A stretch of DNA of 64,000 bases from Bacteroidota bacterium (GTDB lineage: Bacteria; Bacteroidota; Bacteroidia; Chitinophagales; Chitinophagaceae), in NCBI GenBank assembly GCA_023386555.1, contig JAEWJK010000001.1:248001-312000 (forward strand). Direction: 5' to 3'. Position numbers and translations under genes: made by a program. The notes beneath the pieces were generated by a model that saw nothing but the letters and a program-made list of their open reading frames with translations, made no database searches and was not told where the DNA came from. Below, one piece after another: positions 7,829 to 15,987 of the stretch. Each line of letters starts with the position of its first letter. The stretch's first letter is position 1.

Positions 7829-9373
7829 TCACTCAACTTTCACCAAATCTTTCAGTTCAATGATCTCAAGATCTTTACTGGCCGGACCGGTAATAACTTT
7901 TCCATCGGCAGTATATCTTGCGCCATGACAAGGACAATCCCAACTCTTCTCACTAGTGTTCCATTGCACAATACATTTTGCATGAGTGCAAACAGGATTT
8001 ACTGCATGAAGACTTCCTCTTTCATCACGGTATAAAGCAATCGATTCACCTTCATATTTTACCACCTTACCTTCACCTTTAGCAATCTCAACAAGACTTT
8101 CAATCTTTTCTTTGGACATCCGTTTTCCGATGAATTCCTTCACCACATCAGCATTTTCTTTTATGAAATTGGTGAAGCCGGCAACAGGCTTAATTCTATT
8201 CGGACTGAAAAGATCTTTGTATTCACTATTGCCTGTTGTTAACAGATCAGTTAACAATCTTGAAGCGACATGAGAATAAGTCATACCATTTCCACTGAAG
8301 CCAGTTGCTACAAAAACATTGTCAGTAAATCCAGGTAAATGACCAATGTAGGGAAGTCCGTCTGAAGGTTCAAAATATTCTGAAGACCATTTGAAAGAAA
8401 CTTCATCTATATCGTAATACTTACTCAGATAACTGTCAAGTTTTGAGAAACAGAAATCTGTATTCTCGTTATGTCCTGTTTTATGATCTTCACCACCAGC
8501 AATTAAATATTTTGTTCCATTCACTTCCTGTGTTCTGAAGTAATGATAAGGATCGTGCATATCATACACCAATGCATCGGGATATTTGCCATCAGCAAGT
8601 TTAACAGCCAATGCATAACTTCTGTAAGGAGCATTCCTGAAATGTAATAAATTAATGCCTGGAGGAATGTGCGTAGCAAAGATCATTTTCCTTGCACGGA
8701 TCACTCCGAGATTTGTTTTTGCTTCTGCAAGACCATTGCTTTCGAAGCTTTCTAATTTGCAATTCTGCACAATATGACCACCGGCATTTTCATAAGCTTC
8801 TGCAAGGCCGTATAAATATTTAGATGCATGAAACTGTGCCTGTCCTGAAAACTTCGCAGCTTTTTCAAAAGGTATTGGAACAGGAATTTCCTTAGTATAA
8901 TCAATGCTTAAACCCGCTTTCTTTGATGCCTCAACTGTTTTATCTAACGCTTCAGATTGTTTTGCATTTTGCGAATACACATAACCATCTTTGTAACTGA
9001 AGCCACAATCAATATTATACTCTTCTACATTTTTTTTGATGGAGGCAATTGCTTCACTGGTTGCTTTAAAAACGAGCTGTGCATTGTTTTCCCCGAAATC
9101 TTTTTCAATTTGATCGTATGGGGTATCGAGAAAAGTATTCAAATGAGCTGTGGTTCCACCTGTAGTTCCAAAACCAATGGTACAGGCTTCGATCAACAAA
9201 CATTGTTTTCCTGCCTTCTGTAATTCTAAAGCGGTTGACAATCCTGTGATTCCTCCACCAACGATGAGTACATCAACAATTTTTTCGGGAACGATCTTGT
9301 GTTTGGGTAGATAAACAGGCATGGCATCCTGCCATAAACTTTTGTTGGCACCGTCTCTATGCATAGCAATCAT
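7829..9373 (-). CDS. FAD-dependent oxidoreductase with C-terminal Rieske [2Fe-2S] domain
   Basis: A 514-residue two-domain protein. The N-terminal DAO-type flavin domain has the dinucleotide site DVLIVGGGITGLSTALEL near residues 34-52 and GFGTTGGTTAH. The segment GLPYIGHLPGF and VATGFSGNGMTYS near 370 are FAD-domain C-terminal motifs. The Rieske domain (about 425-512) has the ligands CTHAKC near 463 and CPCHGA near 482, a complete Cys-His pair set. This architecture is widespread in environmental bacteria, usually annotated as FAD oxidoreductase with Rieske cluster; the substrate is not known, though amines or amino acids are likely from the flavin domain. It stands alone between a convergent DUF1801 gene and the PAS protein. 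Confidence 0.9.
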   Translation of the reverse strand: MIAMHRDGANKSLWQDAMPVYLPKHKIVPEKIVDVLIVGGGITGLSTALELQKAGKQCLLIEACTIGFGTTGGTTAHLNTFLDTPYDQIEKDFGENNAQLVFKATSEAIASIKKNVEEYNIDCGFSYKDGYVYSQNAKQSEALDKTVEASKKAGLSIDYTKEIPVPIPFEKAAKFSGQAQFHASKYLYGLAEAYENAGGHIVQNCKLESFESNGLAEAKTNLGVIRARKMIFATHIPPGINLLHFRNAPYRSYALAVKLADGKYPDALVYDMHDPYHYFRTQEVNGTKYLIAGGEDHKTGHNENTDFCFSKLDSYLSKYYDIDEVSFKWSSEYFEPSDGLPYIGHLPGFTDNVFVATGFSGNGMTYSHVASRLLTDLLTTGNSEYKDLFSPNRIKPVAGFTNFIKENADVVKEFIGKRMSKEKIESLVEIAKGEGKVVKYEGESIALYRDERGSLHAVNPVCTHAKCIVQWNTSEKSWDCPCHGARYTADGKVITGPASKDLEIIELKDLVKVE

Positions 9374-9399
9374 TTTGCTAACATCTGGAAAAACTATGC

Positions 9400-10584
9400 C
9401 TATGTTAATGGGTTATCGCTTGTTGATGATGTGTTGACCACTTTTTTAATTACTGTATCAAGTTCTTTGCAGGATTGCTCCATGTGATTGATGAGTTCTT
9501 CAGGAGGTTTTTCTTCTTTTTCAGTGTGTTTTATGAGGTTAATGATTCCCAGGATATTTGCTAAAGGTCTTCTTACTTCATGAGATTGTATCCAGGCTAC
9601 TTCTTTTAATTTTCTCACCTGCTCTTTTATTTGATTCTCTGATTCTTTTCGTTGTGTTACATCCCTTGCAAAACATCCTACACCAAATATTTCATTGTTT
9701 TCGTTGTATATAGGATTAAGTATGATCTCATAAAATTCTGTCAGGCCGTCTTTTTTTACCTCTTGTTCCACTTTCATACTTTTACCTGCGAAAGCTTCGT
9801 TGAAATATAATGTCCAGTTTTCGGTAAGGCCTGTATTGGGTAATTGAGAAACATCTACTGTTCGTGATAATTCAATATCAAAACCCAGAAATTGCCTGAA
9901 TTTATTTTTAAAAGCTTCATTCGCAGTTACGATTTTTCCCTGGCTATCAATCATCCAAATAAGATCATCCGAATTATTTATTAAACCATTGAGTTTGGTT
10001 TCTGTGGTTTGTGCTTTTTGCTGAGCCTGAATTTGCTCATTCATGTTTATTGCCAATACCACTCTTGCATTATGATTACCGAAAGTAGTACTGTGAGAAG
10101 TTATCCTAACATAAAAACGTTTTCCATGTTTATCCATGTGTTTCCATATCCCTGAATCATGATAAGGTTTATCTTCAATCTTAGGCAGGAACATAAGTAT
10201 GGCTTCTTTTTCTTCAGGTGGTCTTATCTGGGTCATATTCATTCGCCTGAATTCTTCATAGGTATATTTGTATTGATCTAAGGCAGCATCATTAACTGCC
10301 AGGAATTTTAATGTATTTGTATCGTACACATACATGGGGTGGGGATTATCTCTAAACAATTGTCGATACTCACTCTCACTTCTAGCTATACGTTTATAAT
10401 AGTGCTTTGAAACAAAAAATAAAATAAATGCAGTGATGAATACGAAAACAAACCCTTTAATGGTTTGAGCCGTTGTTAACAGGTTTTCAGGGATGCAAAT
10501 TTCTACAAACCAATCACTGAGTAATATCCACAGTAATGCAAGCATTAAATATAAAAGGGATATTCTTAATGGGTAGGTTTTCAT
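9400..10584 (-). CDS. Membrane PAS protein with a HisKA domain but no ATPase domain
   Basis: A 394-residue signalling protein. Two membrane helices (about residues 8-25 and 42-62) are followed by a PAS domain (about 72-190), a second PAS domain (about 203-315) with a PAC-like end VGCFARDVTQRK, and a HisKA-type dimerisation helix with the phosphoacceptor segment QSHEVRRPLANILG, histidine near 334. The protein stops about 60 residues later, before any N, G1 or G2 box, so it cannot phosphorylate itself. The stop is clean and the downstream 27 bp hold no relic of an ATPase domain. It may be a partner subunit or be phosphorylated by another kinase (inference). Confidence 0.82.
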   Translation of the reverse strand: MKTYPLRISLLYLMLALLWILLSDWFVEICIPENLLTTAQTIKGFVFVFITAFILFFVSKHYYKRIARSESEYRQLFRDNPHPMYVYDTNTLKFLAVNDAALDQYKYTYEEFRRMNMTQIRPPEEKEAILMFLPKIEDKPYHDSGIWKHMDKHGKRFYVRITSHSTTFGNHNARVVLAINMNEQIQAQQKAQTTETKLNGLINNSDDLIWMIDSQGKIVTANEAFKNKFRQFLGFDIELSRTVDVSQLPNTGLTENWTLYFNEAFAGKSMKVEQEVKKDGLTEFYEIILNPIYNENNEIFGVGCFARDVTQRKESENQIKEQVRKLKEVAWIQSHEVRRPLANILGIINLIKHTEKEEKPPEELINHMEQSCKELDTVIKKVVNTSSTSDNPLT

Positions 10585-10656
10585 TCTGAGAATGGATATA
10601 CCTACAAGTTACAAGAAGTAATTTAAACAATCAACTTAGATGCCTTAACAGCAAAA

Positions 10657-11112
10657 TTAAAATGAGGCTTCAGCTATACGTTTGAGAGTATTATTTCGCT
10701 TTATTAATAGATTCTTCAAATAAGATTTAAGAAACAGCCAGTCAACTAAACTTCCAAGTAATCCATAAGGAGACTTAAACTTGAATACATCTTTCATTTC
10801 CGTTCCACCAGCTATAGTTTTAAAGTAATGATCGTGTTCCATCAATTTAAAATCTCCCTCGATCATTATATCTCTAAAATAATATGGAGCATCCATTGAA
10901 GTGATCTTAGAAGTAAGCTTCCTTACTTTAAAAAGATGTTGGGCTTGCCAGGTTACAGTTTCACCTTGTTCTATAAGTCCGGAAATTTTTCCCGCAATTG
11001 CTTTCTCGTTTGTATGCTGCATGCTTTGCTGATGAAGATCAATACTTCGTGAAAGATAAAATACTTTTTGCATCGGAGCTTTTATCTCAGTAATGAGCAC
11101 AATAACAGGCAT
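10657..11112 (-). CDS. SRPBCC (START-like) family protein
   Basis: A 151-residue cytosolic protein with the SRPBCC/polyketide-cyclase-like pattern: a beta strand starting TEIKAPMQKVFYLSRSIDLH, later GETVTWQAQHLF, RDIMIEGDFKLMEHDHYF, and the long C-terminal helix FLKSYLKNLLIKRNNTLKRIA. Such proteins bind small hydrophobic ligands, but the ligand is unknown here. It lies 14 bp upstream of nothing on its strand; gcvT ends 15 bp before its start, so both are probably on one transcript. Confidence 0.7.
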   Translation of the reverse strand: MPVIVLITEIKAPMQKVFYLSRSIDLHQQSMQHTNEKAIAGKISGLIEQGETVTWQAQHLFKVRKLTSKITSMDAPYYFRDIMIEGDFKLMEHDHYFKTIAGGTEMKDVFKFKSPYGLLGSLVDWLFLKSYLKNLLIKRNNTLKRIAEASF

Positions 11113-11126
11113 ACACAGATAAGTGG

Positions 11127-12218
11127 TTATGCAAAAGGAAACTTAACCACTTTAGCTTTTACAGGAGTGTTTCTTATATCAATAAATATTTCAGTATCCA
11201 ATCCTGCATTTTCTAAAGTAACATAACCAAGACCCACAGCTTTATTGAGAGAAGGTGATTGAGTTCCACTGGTTACTTTTCCGATCTCATTTCCTGAAGC
11301 GTCTTTGATAATGTAATCGTGTCTTGGAATACCACGATCAATCATTTCAAAGCCTACCAGTTTTCTTTTGATACCATTGGCTTTTAATTGTTCAAGTTTT
11401 TCTTTGGCGGTGAAATGTGTTGACTTATTCAATTTAGTGATCCATCCCAATCCAGCTTCTAACGGTGAAGTAGTATCATCAATATCATTTCCATATAAAC
11501 AATAGCCCATTTCCAATCTTAATGTATCTCTTGCAGCGAGACCTATTGGTTTTATTCCCTGGGCTGATCCTGCTTCAAAGATGGCATCCCAAATTTTGTT
11601 GGCATTATCATTCTCATCTTCAAAATATATCTCAACACCACCACTACCGGTATAACCTGTTGCACTGATTAGTACATTATCTACACCTGCGAAAGTACCT
11701 TTTACAAAAGTGTAATATTTAAGATTCATTATATCCAGCTCAGTTAACGGCTGTAAAATCTTCGTTGCATTCGGACCTTGAATAGCTAGCAAGCAAGTTT
11801 TATCGCTGATGTTGTGCATCTCAACATTCTTTGTATTATGCTTGCTAATCCAATTCCAGTCTTTTTCAATGTTAGAAGCATTCACCACCAACATGTACAC
11901 TTTGTTCTCTTCAATACAATAAACAATAAGATCATCTACTATACCGCCATTCTCATTTGTTAAGCAACTATACTGTGCCTGCCCATTTTTTATTTTTGAT
12001 GCATCATTTGTAGTTACACGTTGAATAAGATCGAGAGCATTTTCACCCTTCAACATAAATTCTCCCATATGGCTCACATCAAAAACACCGGCATTTTTTC
12101 TTACCGTTGCATGCTCATCATTAATGCTTGTATAACTGATCGGCATATTATATCCTGCAAAAGCTGCCATTTTAGCTCCGAGTGCAATATGCTTGTGTGT
12201 GAAAGGTGTATTTTTCAT
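11127..12218 (-). CDS. gcvT: Glycine cleavage system aminomethyltransferase (T protein)
   Basis: Transfers the methylene group of the H-protein-bound aminomethyl intermediate to tetrahydrofolate, releasing ammonia. The 363 residues match the family length. Motifs: FDVSHMGEF near residue 45, the folate-site TNDASKI and AQYSCLTNENGGIVDDLIVY, GYTGSGGVEIYF near 195, GLAARDTLRLEMGYCLYGND near 230-250, and GFEMIDRGIPRHDY. It is followed closely by the SRPBCC gene. The other glycine-cleavage genes are not in the window, which is normal in Bacteroidota where the T, H and P genes are scattered. Confidence 0.96.
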   Translation of the reverse strand: MKNTPFTHKHIALGAKMAAFAGYNMPISYTSINDEHATVRKNAGVFDVSHMGEFMLKGENALDLIQRVTTNDASKIKNGQAQYSCLTNENGGIVDDLIVYCIEENKVYMLVVNASNIEKDWNWISKHNTKNVEMHNISDKTCLLAIQGPNATKILQPLTELDIMNLKYYTFVKGTFAGVDNVLISATGYTGSGGVEIYFEDENDNANKIWDAIFEAGSAQGIKPIGLAARDTLRLEMGYCLYGNDIDDTTSPLEAGLGWITKLNKSTHFTAKEKLEQLKANGIKRKLVGFEMIDRGIPRHDYIIKDASGNEIGKVTSGTQSPSLNKAVGLGYVTLENAGLDTEIFIDIRNTPVKAKVVKFPFA

Positions 12219-12235
12219 GATGTGAAATTAGGTCG

Positions 12236-12243
12236 CAAAAATA
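12236..12243 (-). promoter_or_regulatory. gcvT: Candidate -7 box of gcvT
   Basis: TATTTTTG on the reverse strand, a match to TAnnTTTG, 18 bp upstream of the gcvT ATG. The nearest TTTG upstream is 25 bp away, a longer spacer than usual, so the promoter is tentative. Confidence 0.4.
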
Positions 12244-12270
12244 GGAGAAGTAACTAAGAGCATAAAAACA

Positions 12271-12295
12271 AAAGCAACAGGGCTACTGTTGCTTT
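12271..12295 (-). terminator. Intrinsic terminator after the small lipoprotein gene
   Basis: Perfect 10-bp stem AAAGCAACAG / CTGTTGCTTT with a 5-nt loop. On the reverse strand it runs into TGTTTTTATG, a usable U-tract, so it ends the transcript of the lipoprotein gene before the gcvT promoter. Confidence 0.75.
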
Positions 12296-12333
12296 GCAAA
12301 TTATATTTCAGACTTTTCTCCTTGCAATTATTT

Positions 12334-12555
12334 TCATTCATGTGATCTTTTTATTGTATAACAAAGCTCATTGGATTCCTGGCAACCCATTATAAAATTG
12401 GCAGGCAATTTCTGGATCTTTTCTTTTACAAATAAAATTCTTTCACTTCTGGAGGGATTATCGATGCAAAAGAACACATTCATGGTGTCGTTAAATTCAT
12501 CGCTGCAAGAAGAAAAAGCAAGAATAATAAGGCTTAGGGTTATATACTTTCTCAT
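12334..12555 (-). CDS. Small putative lipoprotein, unknown function
   Basis: A 73-residue protein with a lipoprotein signal: MRKYITLSLIILAFSSC, cysteine at 17 in a LAFSSC lipobox. The mature part is about 57 residues with three further cysteines, which could form disulfides in the periplasm. I recognise no family. It lies between the PspC gene and gcvT with terminators on both sides, so it may have its own promoter. Low complexity of evidence: the signal peptide and the downstream terminator are what support it as a gene. Confidence 0.55.
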   Translation of the reverse strand: MRKYITLSLIILAFSSCSDEFNDTMNVFFCIDNPSRSERILFVKEKIQKLPANFIMGCQESNELCYTIKRSHE

Positions 12556-12577
12556 ACCTGTTAGTTTTTAAAAGGGA

Positions 12578-12609
12578 AGAACCCTCTCCTGTGATCAAGA
12601 CAGGGTTCT
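12578..12609 (-). terminator. Likely terminator of the PadR-PspC operon
   Basis: An 8-bp stem AGAACCCT / AGGGTTCT with a 16-nt loop, 26 bp past the PspC stop; on the reverse strand it leads into TCCCTTTTAA. The long loop and short U-tract make it a moderate candidate. Confidence 0.5.
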
Positions 12610-12634
12610 GTTTAACTCCCAACTTCAACCGAGT

Positions 12635-14854
12635 TTAGCTACCGAAACGCATTAATAAAATATCTGCGGGAACAAAATATACGGTTTGCTTTGTATTAGT
12701 TTTTGCCTGTGGCTTTGTATCGTTGGCATCATCAGATGCATCTATAAAAGCTGCAGGTTTGTATTGATAGATGCTGTCAGCCGTTTTTTTCTCCTTCTTT
12801 ATTCTTTCCAGTTCAATTCTTCTTTCTTCTATTTCCCTTTCAAGCTGTTCAGGAGATTTTCCGTTTGGCACATCTACAGTTTCGCCACTGTTATAACTGT
12901 CTTCTCTTCGCTCTTCCTCTTTATCAATTCTTTCAAGGCCTGTTGCAGTCATTATATATACTCTTCCAAGTCTTGCTGAGTAAAATCTTTTATCGTAATC
13001 ATGACGGTTATATCTTCCACTTTCGAAATTCAGATCGAACAGATCATACCATGCAAGGTTTTCATGTAACAATATTCTTTTGCCTACAGGTACTTCAATA
13101 ATCAAGGCCACACGCTGGTCTCTGAACTTGGACTGTTTAGTGATGGCAAAACCTTTTTGCATTGAGATCACACTATCCATTTGTGTAATATCAAAGCTGA
13201 TCTTCTGCATTTTTTCTTCAGCATCAGCAATACCACGACCTCTTGAAATTTTAACTACGTAAGCATGGAATAATGAGTCATCACTTTTTGCAACTTCAAC
13301 AGTTACTCTTCTTACAAGCATTGAATCTTCATCTTTGGTGAGCATGAATATTTCATCATCATGATCATCATCAAATACATGGTAAGGATAATATTTACCT
13401 GGCTCTTCACCCAGTTTTACAGTAAGGGTTTGGGTTGAGGGTTGAGTGATTGAAACAGGAAACTTTTCACTTACTTGCTTGCTGAAGCTGCCACCGATAC
13501 CTGCCCCTAAACATATTGCACATATCCATCCTAAAGTCCATAATCCTCCGAAGATCCATCCCAGGTAATGTTTACCGGATTGAACTCTCATTACCCTTCT
13601 GATGATCCATGTGATCAAACCAATTACAGGTAGAAATATGAATAAGATTATAGTAGGCCATACAAGGAAGTTCTGCCAGAAGCCTTCCAATAAATAATCT
13701 TTTAATGGAACAAAGTCAAACCCTTTGATTGATCCTACAATCGTAGCCATCAACATTACGAAAGCAATTACACCGGCTACAACGAGGAAGAATGCTTTGA
13801 TCAAAACCCCTAACACCTGGAAAAAACGGTTACCACTTTTCTTTCCCATTTGGCTGAAGTCAGTTGTTACCTTCACACCGGCAGAGCCAACTGATTCACC
13901 AAACTCTTTACCCCACTGACCAGCTTTTTCGCCAACATCTTTACCCCATTTTTCTGCTCTTGCACCAAAGCCTTTCAGATCTTCCTGGATGGTGTTCTTG
14001 ATTGTATTCAGATCAACTTTTTCACCTTTCATTTCCAGTTTTTCAGAAGCAGATTTTGCTTCTGGAATTACAGCCCATAATATTATGTACACTATAAATA
14101 ATGTTCCACCAAATGAACCGAATACTACTGAAGGAAATGGATCAAAATCCCAGAATGCATTTCTTAAGATAGATGTGATGATACCAATCACCAGTGGAAA
14201 AGCAAAGATCAATCTTGGTATCCATACAGCTATGTTGAAGTAAGCTGATAAACCACTTGCAACACCTGAGATCACTTTGTCTTCAGGATTGCGGAATAAT
14301 CTTTTTCTTACTACGTTTCTTTCTAAAGAACGGCTTGGGAGTATGATCCAAAGAAGGATATATAATAAAAAGCCTGCACCAAATCCACCGAAAGTAATGA
14401 TCGCAAATAGAATTCTTACTAAAGATGAATCTATTCTTAAGTAGTTGGCCACACCACCACACACACCACCAAGCATTTTATCAGTCTCATCTCTGTACAA
14501 TCTTCCTCTTGGAGCTGCTTCTTCCGTATGCTGGTAGCCAGCACCTGCATTGGATCCTTCACCACCTAACTGTGATTTTACGCTTGATTCTTCTGCCTCA
14601 AATTCTTCCGGACGACCCATACTGGCAATGATGGTATTTACATCTTCATCAGTAATAACTGAGTTGCCCTTCTTTAATATCTCGGCAAAAAGTTCTGCGA
14701 TACGATCTTCTATATCATTTATTATTTCGTCTCTTCCTTCTTCGTTTGCGAAAAATCGGCGAAGGCTTTCAACATACTGTTTTAGTATGTCGTATGCTGC
14801 TTCCTCAATGGGAACCACCCTGCCCTGGAAGTTTATGTTTATTACCTTTTTCAT
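12635..14854 (-). CDS. PspC-domain membrane stress protein, two PspC domains
   Basis: A 739-residue inner-membrane protein. A conserved N-terminal cytosolic region (about 1-90, with VVPIEEAAYDILKQY and RIAELF) precedes two PspC domains: LGGVCGGVANYLRID near 128 and VISGVASGLSAYFNIA near 193, each followed by membrane helices. A third hydrophobic region with further helices spans about 340-470, and the large C-terminal part (about 480-739) is charged and probably extracytoplasmic, with a coiled coil around 650-690. Its start overlaps the PadR stop by 4 bp (ATGA), so the two are translationally coupled. PspC proteins respond to envelope stress; the PadR partner suggests a repressed inducible unit. 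Confidence 0.88.
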   Translation of the reverse strand: MKKVININFQGRVVPIEEAAYDILKQYVESLRRFFANEEGRDEIINDIEDRIAELFAEILKKGNSVITDEDVNTIIASMGRPEEFEAEESSVKSQLGGEGSNAGAGYQHTEEAAPRGRLYRDETDKMLGGVCGGVANYLRIDSSLVRILFAIITFGGFGAGFLLYILLWIILPSRSLERNVVRKRLFRNPEDKVISGVASGLSAYFNIAVWIPRLIFAFPLVIGIITSILRNAFWDFDPFPSVVFGSFGGTLFIVYIILWAVIPEAKSASEKLEMKGEKVDLNTIKNTIQEDLKGFGARAEKWGKDVGEKAGQWGKEFGESVGSAGVKVTTDFSQMGKKSGNRFFQVLGVLIKAFFLVVAGVIAFVMLMATIVGSIKGFDFVPLKDYLLEGFWQNFLVWPTIILFIFLPVIGLITWIIRRVMRVQSGKHYLGWIFGGLWTLGWICAICLGAGIGGSFSKQVSEKFPVSITQPSTQTLTVKLGEEPGKYYPYHVFDDDHDDEIFMLTKDEDSMLVRRVTVEVAKSDDSLFHAYVVKISRGRGIADAEEKMQKISFDITQMDSVISMQKGFAITKQSKFRDQRVALIIEVPVGKRILLHENLAWYDLFDLNFESGRYNRHDYDKRFYSARLGRVYIMTATGLERIDKEEERREDSYNSGETVDVPNGKSPEQLEREIEERRIELERIKKEKKTADSIYQYKPAAFIDASDDANDTKPQAKTNTKQTVYFVPADILLMRFGS

Positions 14855-15222
14855 TGTGGTTCAGTTTTTTGGTTAAAGTTGGAGTTGGTGCTGTCGATTG
14901 GTTGAGTTAGTGCATGTACCGCATCAGCCAGTTCTTTCCAGGTTCTTTCAAGCTCTGCATAGAACTCATGGCCTTTGTCCGTCATTAAAAAATATTTCCG
15001 GGGCGGTCCACTATTACTTTCTACCCAACGGTAGGTTAACAAGCCTGCATTCTTTAATCTTGTGAGCAAAGGGTAGAGGGTACCTTCCAGTATATGAAGG
15101 TTGGCGGCTTTCATTCTTTCCACGATATCAGAAGGGTAAACTTCTCCCTGCTGAATGATGGACAGGATGCAAAACTCCAATACCCCTTTCCGCATCTGGC
15201 TTTGTGTGTTCTGAATATCCAT
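14851..15222 (-). CDS. PadR-family transcriptional regulator
   Basis: Winged-helix regulator of 123 residues from the ATG at 15222 (MDIQNTQSQMRKGVLEF). Motifs: ILSIIQQGEVYPSDIVERMKAAN, then LEGTLYPLLTRLKNAGLLTYRW (recognition helix and wing), SNSGPPRKYFLMTDKG and a C-terminal dimerisation helix. An apparent longer frame reaches a GTG at 15291, but its first 23 codons are lysine-rich, match no PadR N-terminus, and begin inside the interspersed repeat c, so that start is rejected. It overlaps the PspC gene by 4 bp. A palindrome upstream of the operon is a good candidate operator. Confidence 0.9.
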   Translation of the reverse strand: MDIQNTQSQMRKGVLEFCILSIIQQGEVYPSDIVERMKAANLHILEGTLYPLLTRLKNAGLLTYRWVESNSGPPRKYFLMTDKGHEFYAELERTWKELADAVHALTQPIDSTNSNFNQKTEPQ

Positions 15223-15281
15223 AACCTGGAGTTTTATTGTTTGAATTTTTTTGTCGGCTTTCGGATCCTTGTGGATCTTCA

Positions 15282-15320
15282 GTTGTGTCACTCACTTGTA
15301 CTTTTTGAACAATGAGCGAC
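15282..15320 (-). repeat. Copy c of the interspersed GACRCAAC element
   Basis: Reverse strand: TTCAAAAAGTACAAGTGAG continuing TGACACAAC, core at 15282-15301. Identical over the 20-bp core to copies d-right, e and h. It lies 30 bp past the stop of the 62-residue gene and just upstream of PadR. Confidence 0.85.
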
Positions 15321-15330
15321 TTTTCAGGAT

Positions 15331-15519
15331 TTAGAAGATCAATCTTCTCTGAATCCTCATTCTCCTGTTCTTCTGAATTCTCCACAGATCAGCAGTACTG
15401 AAAGTTTTGGAGCTATCCTGGTTTACATCTGTAGCAACTGTTTCCTTAACCTCTTTTACCATTTGATTCATATGGTCGTTGCTGATTGAAGCGAAGAGGG
15501 TGTTGGTTTCTGTTCTCAT
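15331..15519 (-). CDS. Small basic-tailed protein, first gene of the PadR-PspC operon
   Basis: A 62-residue open frame from an ATG at 15519. The first half is polar, and the C-terminus carries TFSTADLWRIQKNRRMRIQR, a strongly basic tail. From memory, short Bacteroidota proteins with an xDLWxIQRxxR tail recur in other genomes, but I cannot confirm this. It has a promoter with a palindromic operator upstream and is followed on the same strand by PadR and PspC, so co-expression is likely. An extension to 15585 is possible but would begin at the -7 box, ahead of the predicted transcription start. Function unknown. Confidence 0.5.
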   Translation of the reverse strand: MRTETNTLFASISNDHMNQMVKEVKETVATDVNQDSSKTFSTADLWRIQKNRRMRIQRRLIF

Positions 15520-15584
15520 AAAATGTATTTTAATGTGTTGTGATCTGGTTTTTTGTTTTCTGGGTTTCATTCCCTTTGACAACA

Positions 15585-15624
15585 CAAAGATGGGGGATTA
15601 TTTGGTACTATGCAACACATAGTA
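15585..15624 (-). promoter_or_regulatory. Promoter and palindromic operator of the PadR-PspC operon
   Basis: On the reverse strand a -33 TTG (15613-15615) and a -7 box CATCTTTG (15585-15592, 7 of 8 match to TAnnTTTG) are 20 bp apart. A perfect inverted repeat TACTATG-N5-CATAGTA (15606-15624) covers the -33 element. PadR proteins bind such palindromes, so this is most simply read as the autoregulatory operator (inference). The leader to the 62-residue gene is about 60 nt. Confidence 0.65.
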
Positions 15625-15682
15625 GCATGTTTTTTTTAGTAATCTGCACTCAATAGAACTTAAACAATTGATTTTCAAGAGT

Positions 15683-15701
15683 ATATTGCATTGCATAGTA
15701 C
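15683..15701. promoter_or_regulatory. Second, imperfect operator-like site
   Basis: TATATTG-N5-CATAGTA repeats the right arm and 5-bp spacing of the operator at 15606-15624, with a degenerate left arm. The centres are 77 bp apart, which could allow looping. Confidence 0.4.
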
Positions 15702-15763
15702 TGTTTAATATGATGGACGGTAAAATAGAAGGATGAACGTAGCTGATTATAGATGAGAAACCT

Positions 15764-15799
15764 CAAGTGTGCGACGCAACTACAGCTAAATAGCAGCAC
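15764..15799 (+). repeat. Copy l of the interspersed GACRCAAC element
   Basis: CAAGTGTGCGACGCAAC followed by the tail GCTAAATAGCAGCAC. It shares its tail with copy b and its core with copies i and a. It lies in the 470-bp gap between the aminotransferase stop and the 62-residue gene and is not close to a stop codon (188 bp). Confidence 0.75.
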
Positions 15800-15814
15800 A
15801 GGCTTATGCTATAT

Positions 15815-15843
15815 AAAAAAAGAGCGGAAGGAGAACCTTCCGC
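15815..15843 (-). terminator. Intrinsic terminator of the methionine aminotransferase gene
   Basis: Strong 8-bp stem GCGGAAGG / CCTTCCGC with AGAA loop at 15824-15843; on the reverse strand it is followed by TCTTTTTTTATAT. It is 145 bp past the aminotransferase stop codon. Confidence 0.8.
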
Positions 15844-15987
15844 CGATAGTTTCAGGACCAAGGATGAGAAATTTGTACTCTTAGAGATGTACTTCTTAAT
15901 TCCTTAGTGTAAACGATATAGTTACTGGTATAGTTTAAAGTTGTTATTCCTCACCTTTTTAGAGTATTTGAAAAACTGATGCAGGCA

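Noticed and set aside
12686..14876. Many forward frames opposite the PspC gene
   Set aside because: All are antisense to a continuous well-conserved reverse-strand gene.
15222..15291. Longer PadR start at GTG 15291
   Set aside because: The extra codons begin inside repeat copy c and do not resemble a PadR N-terminus; the ATG at 15222 matches the family.
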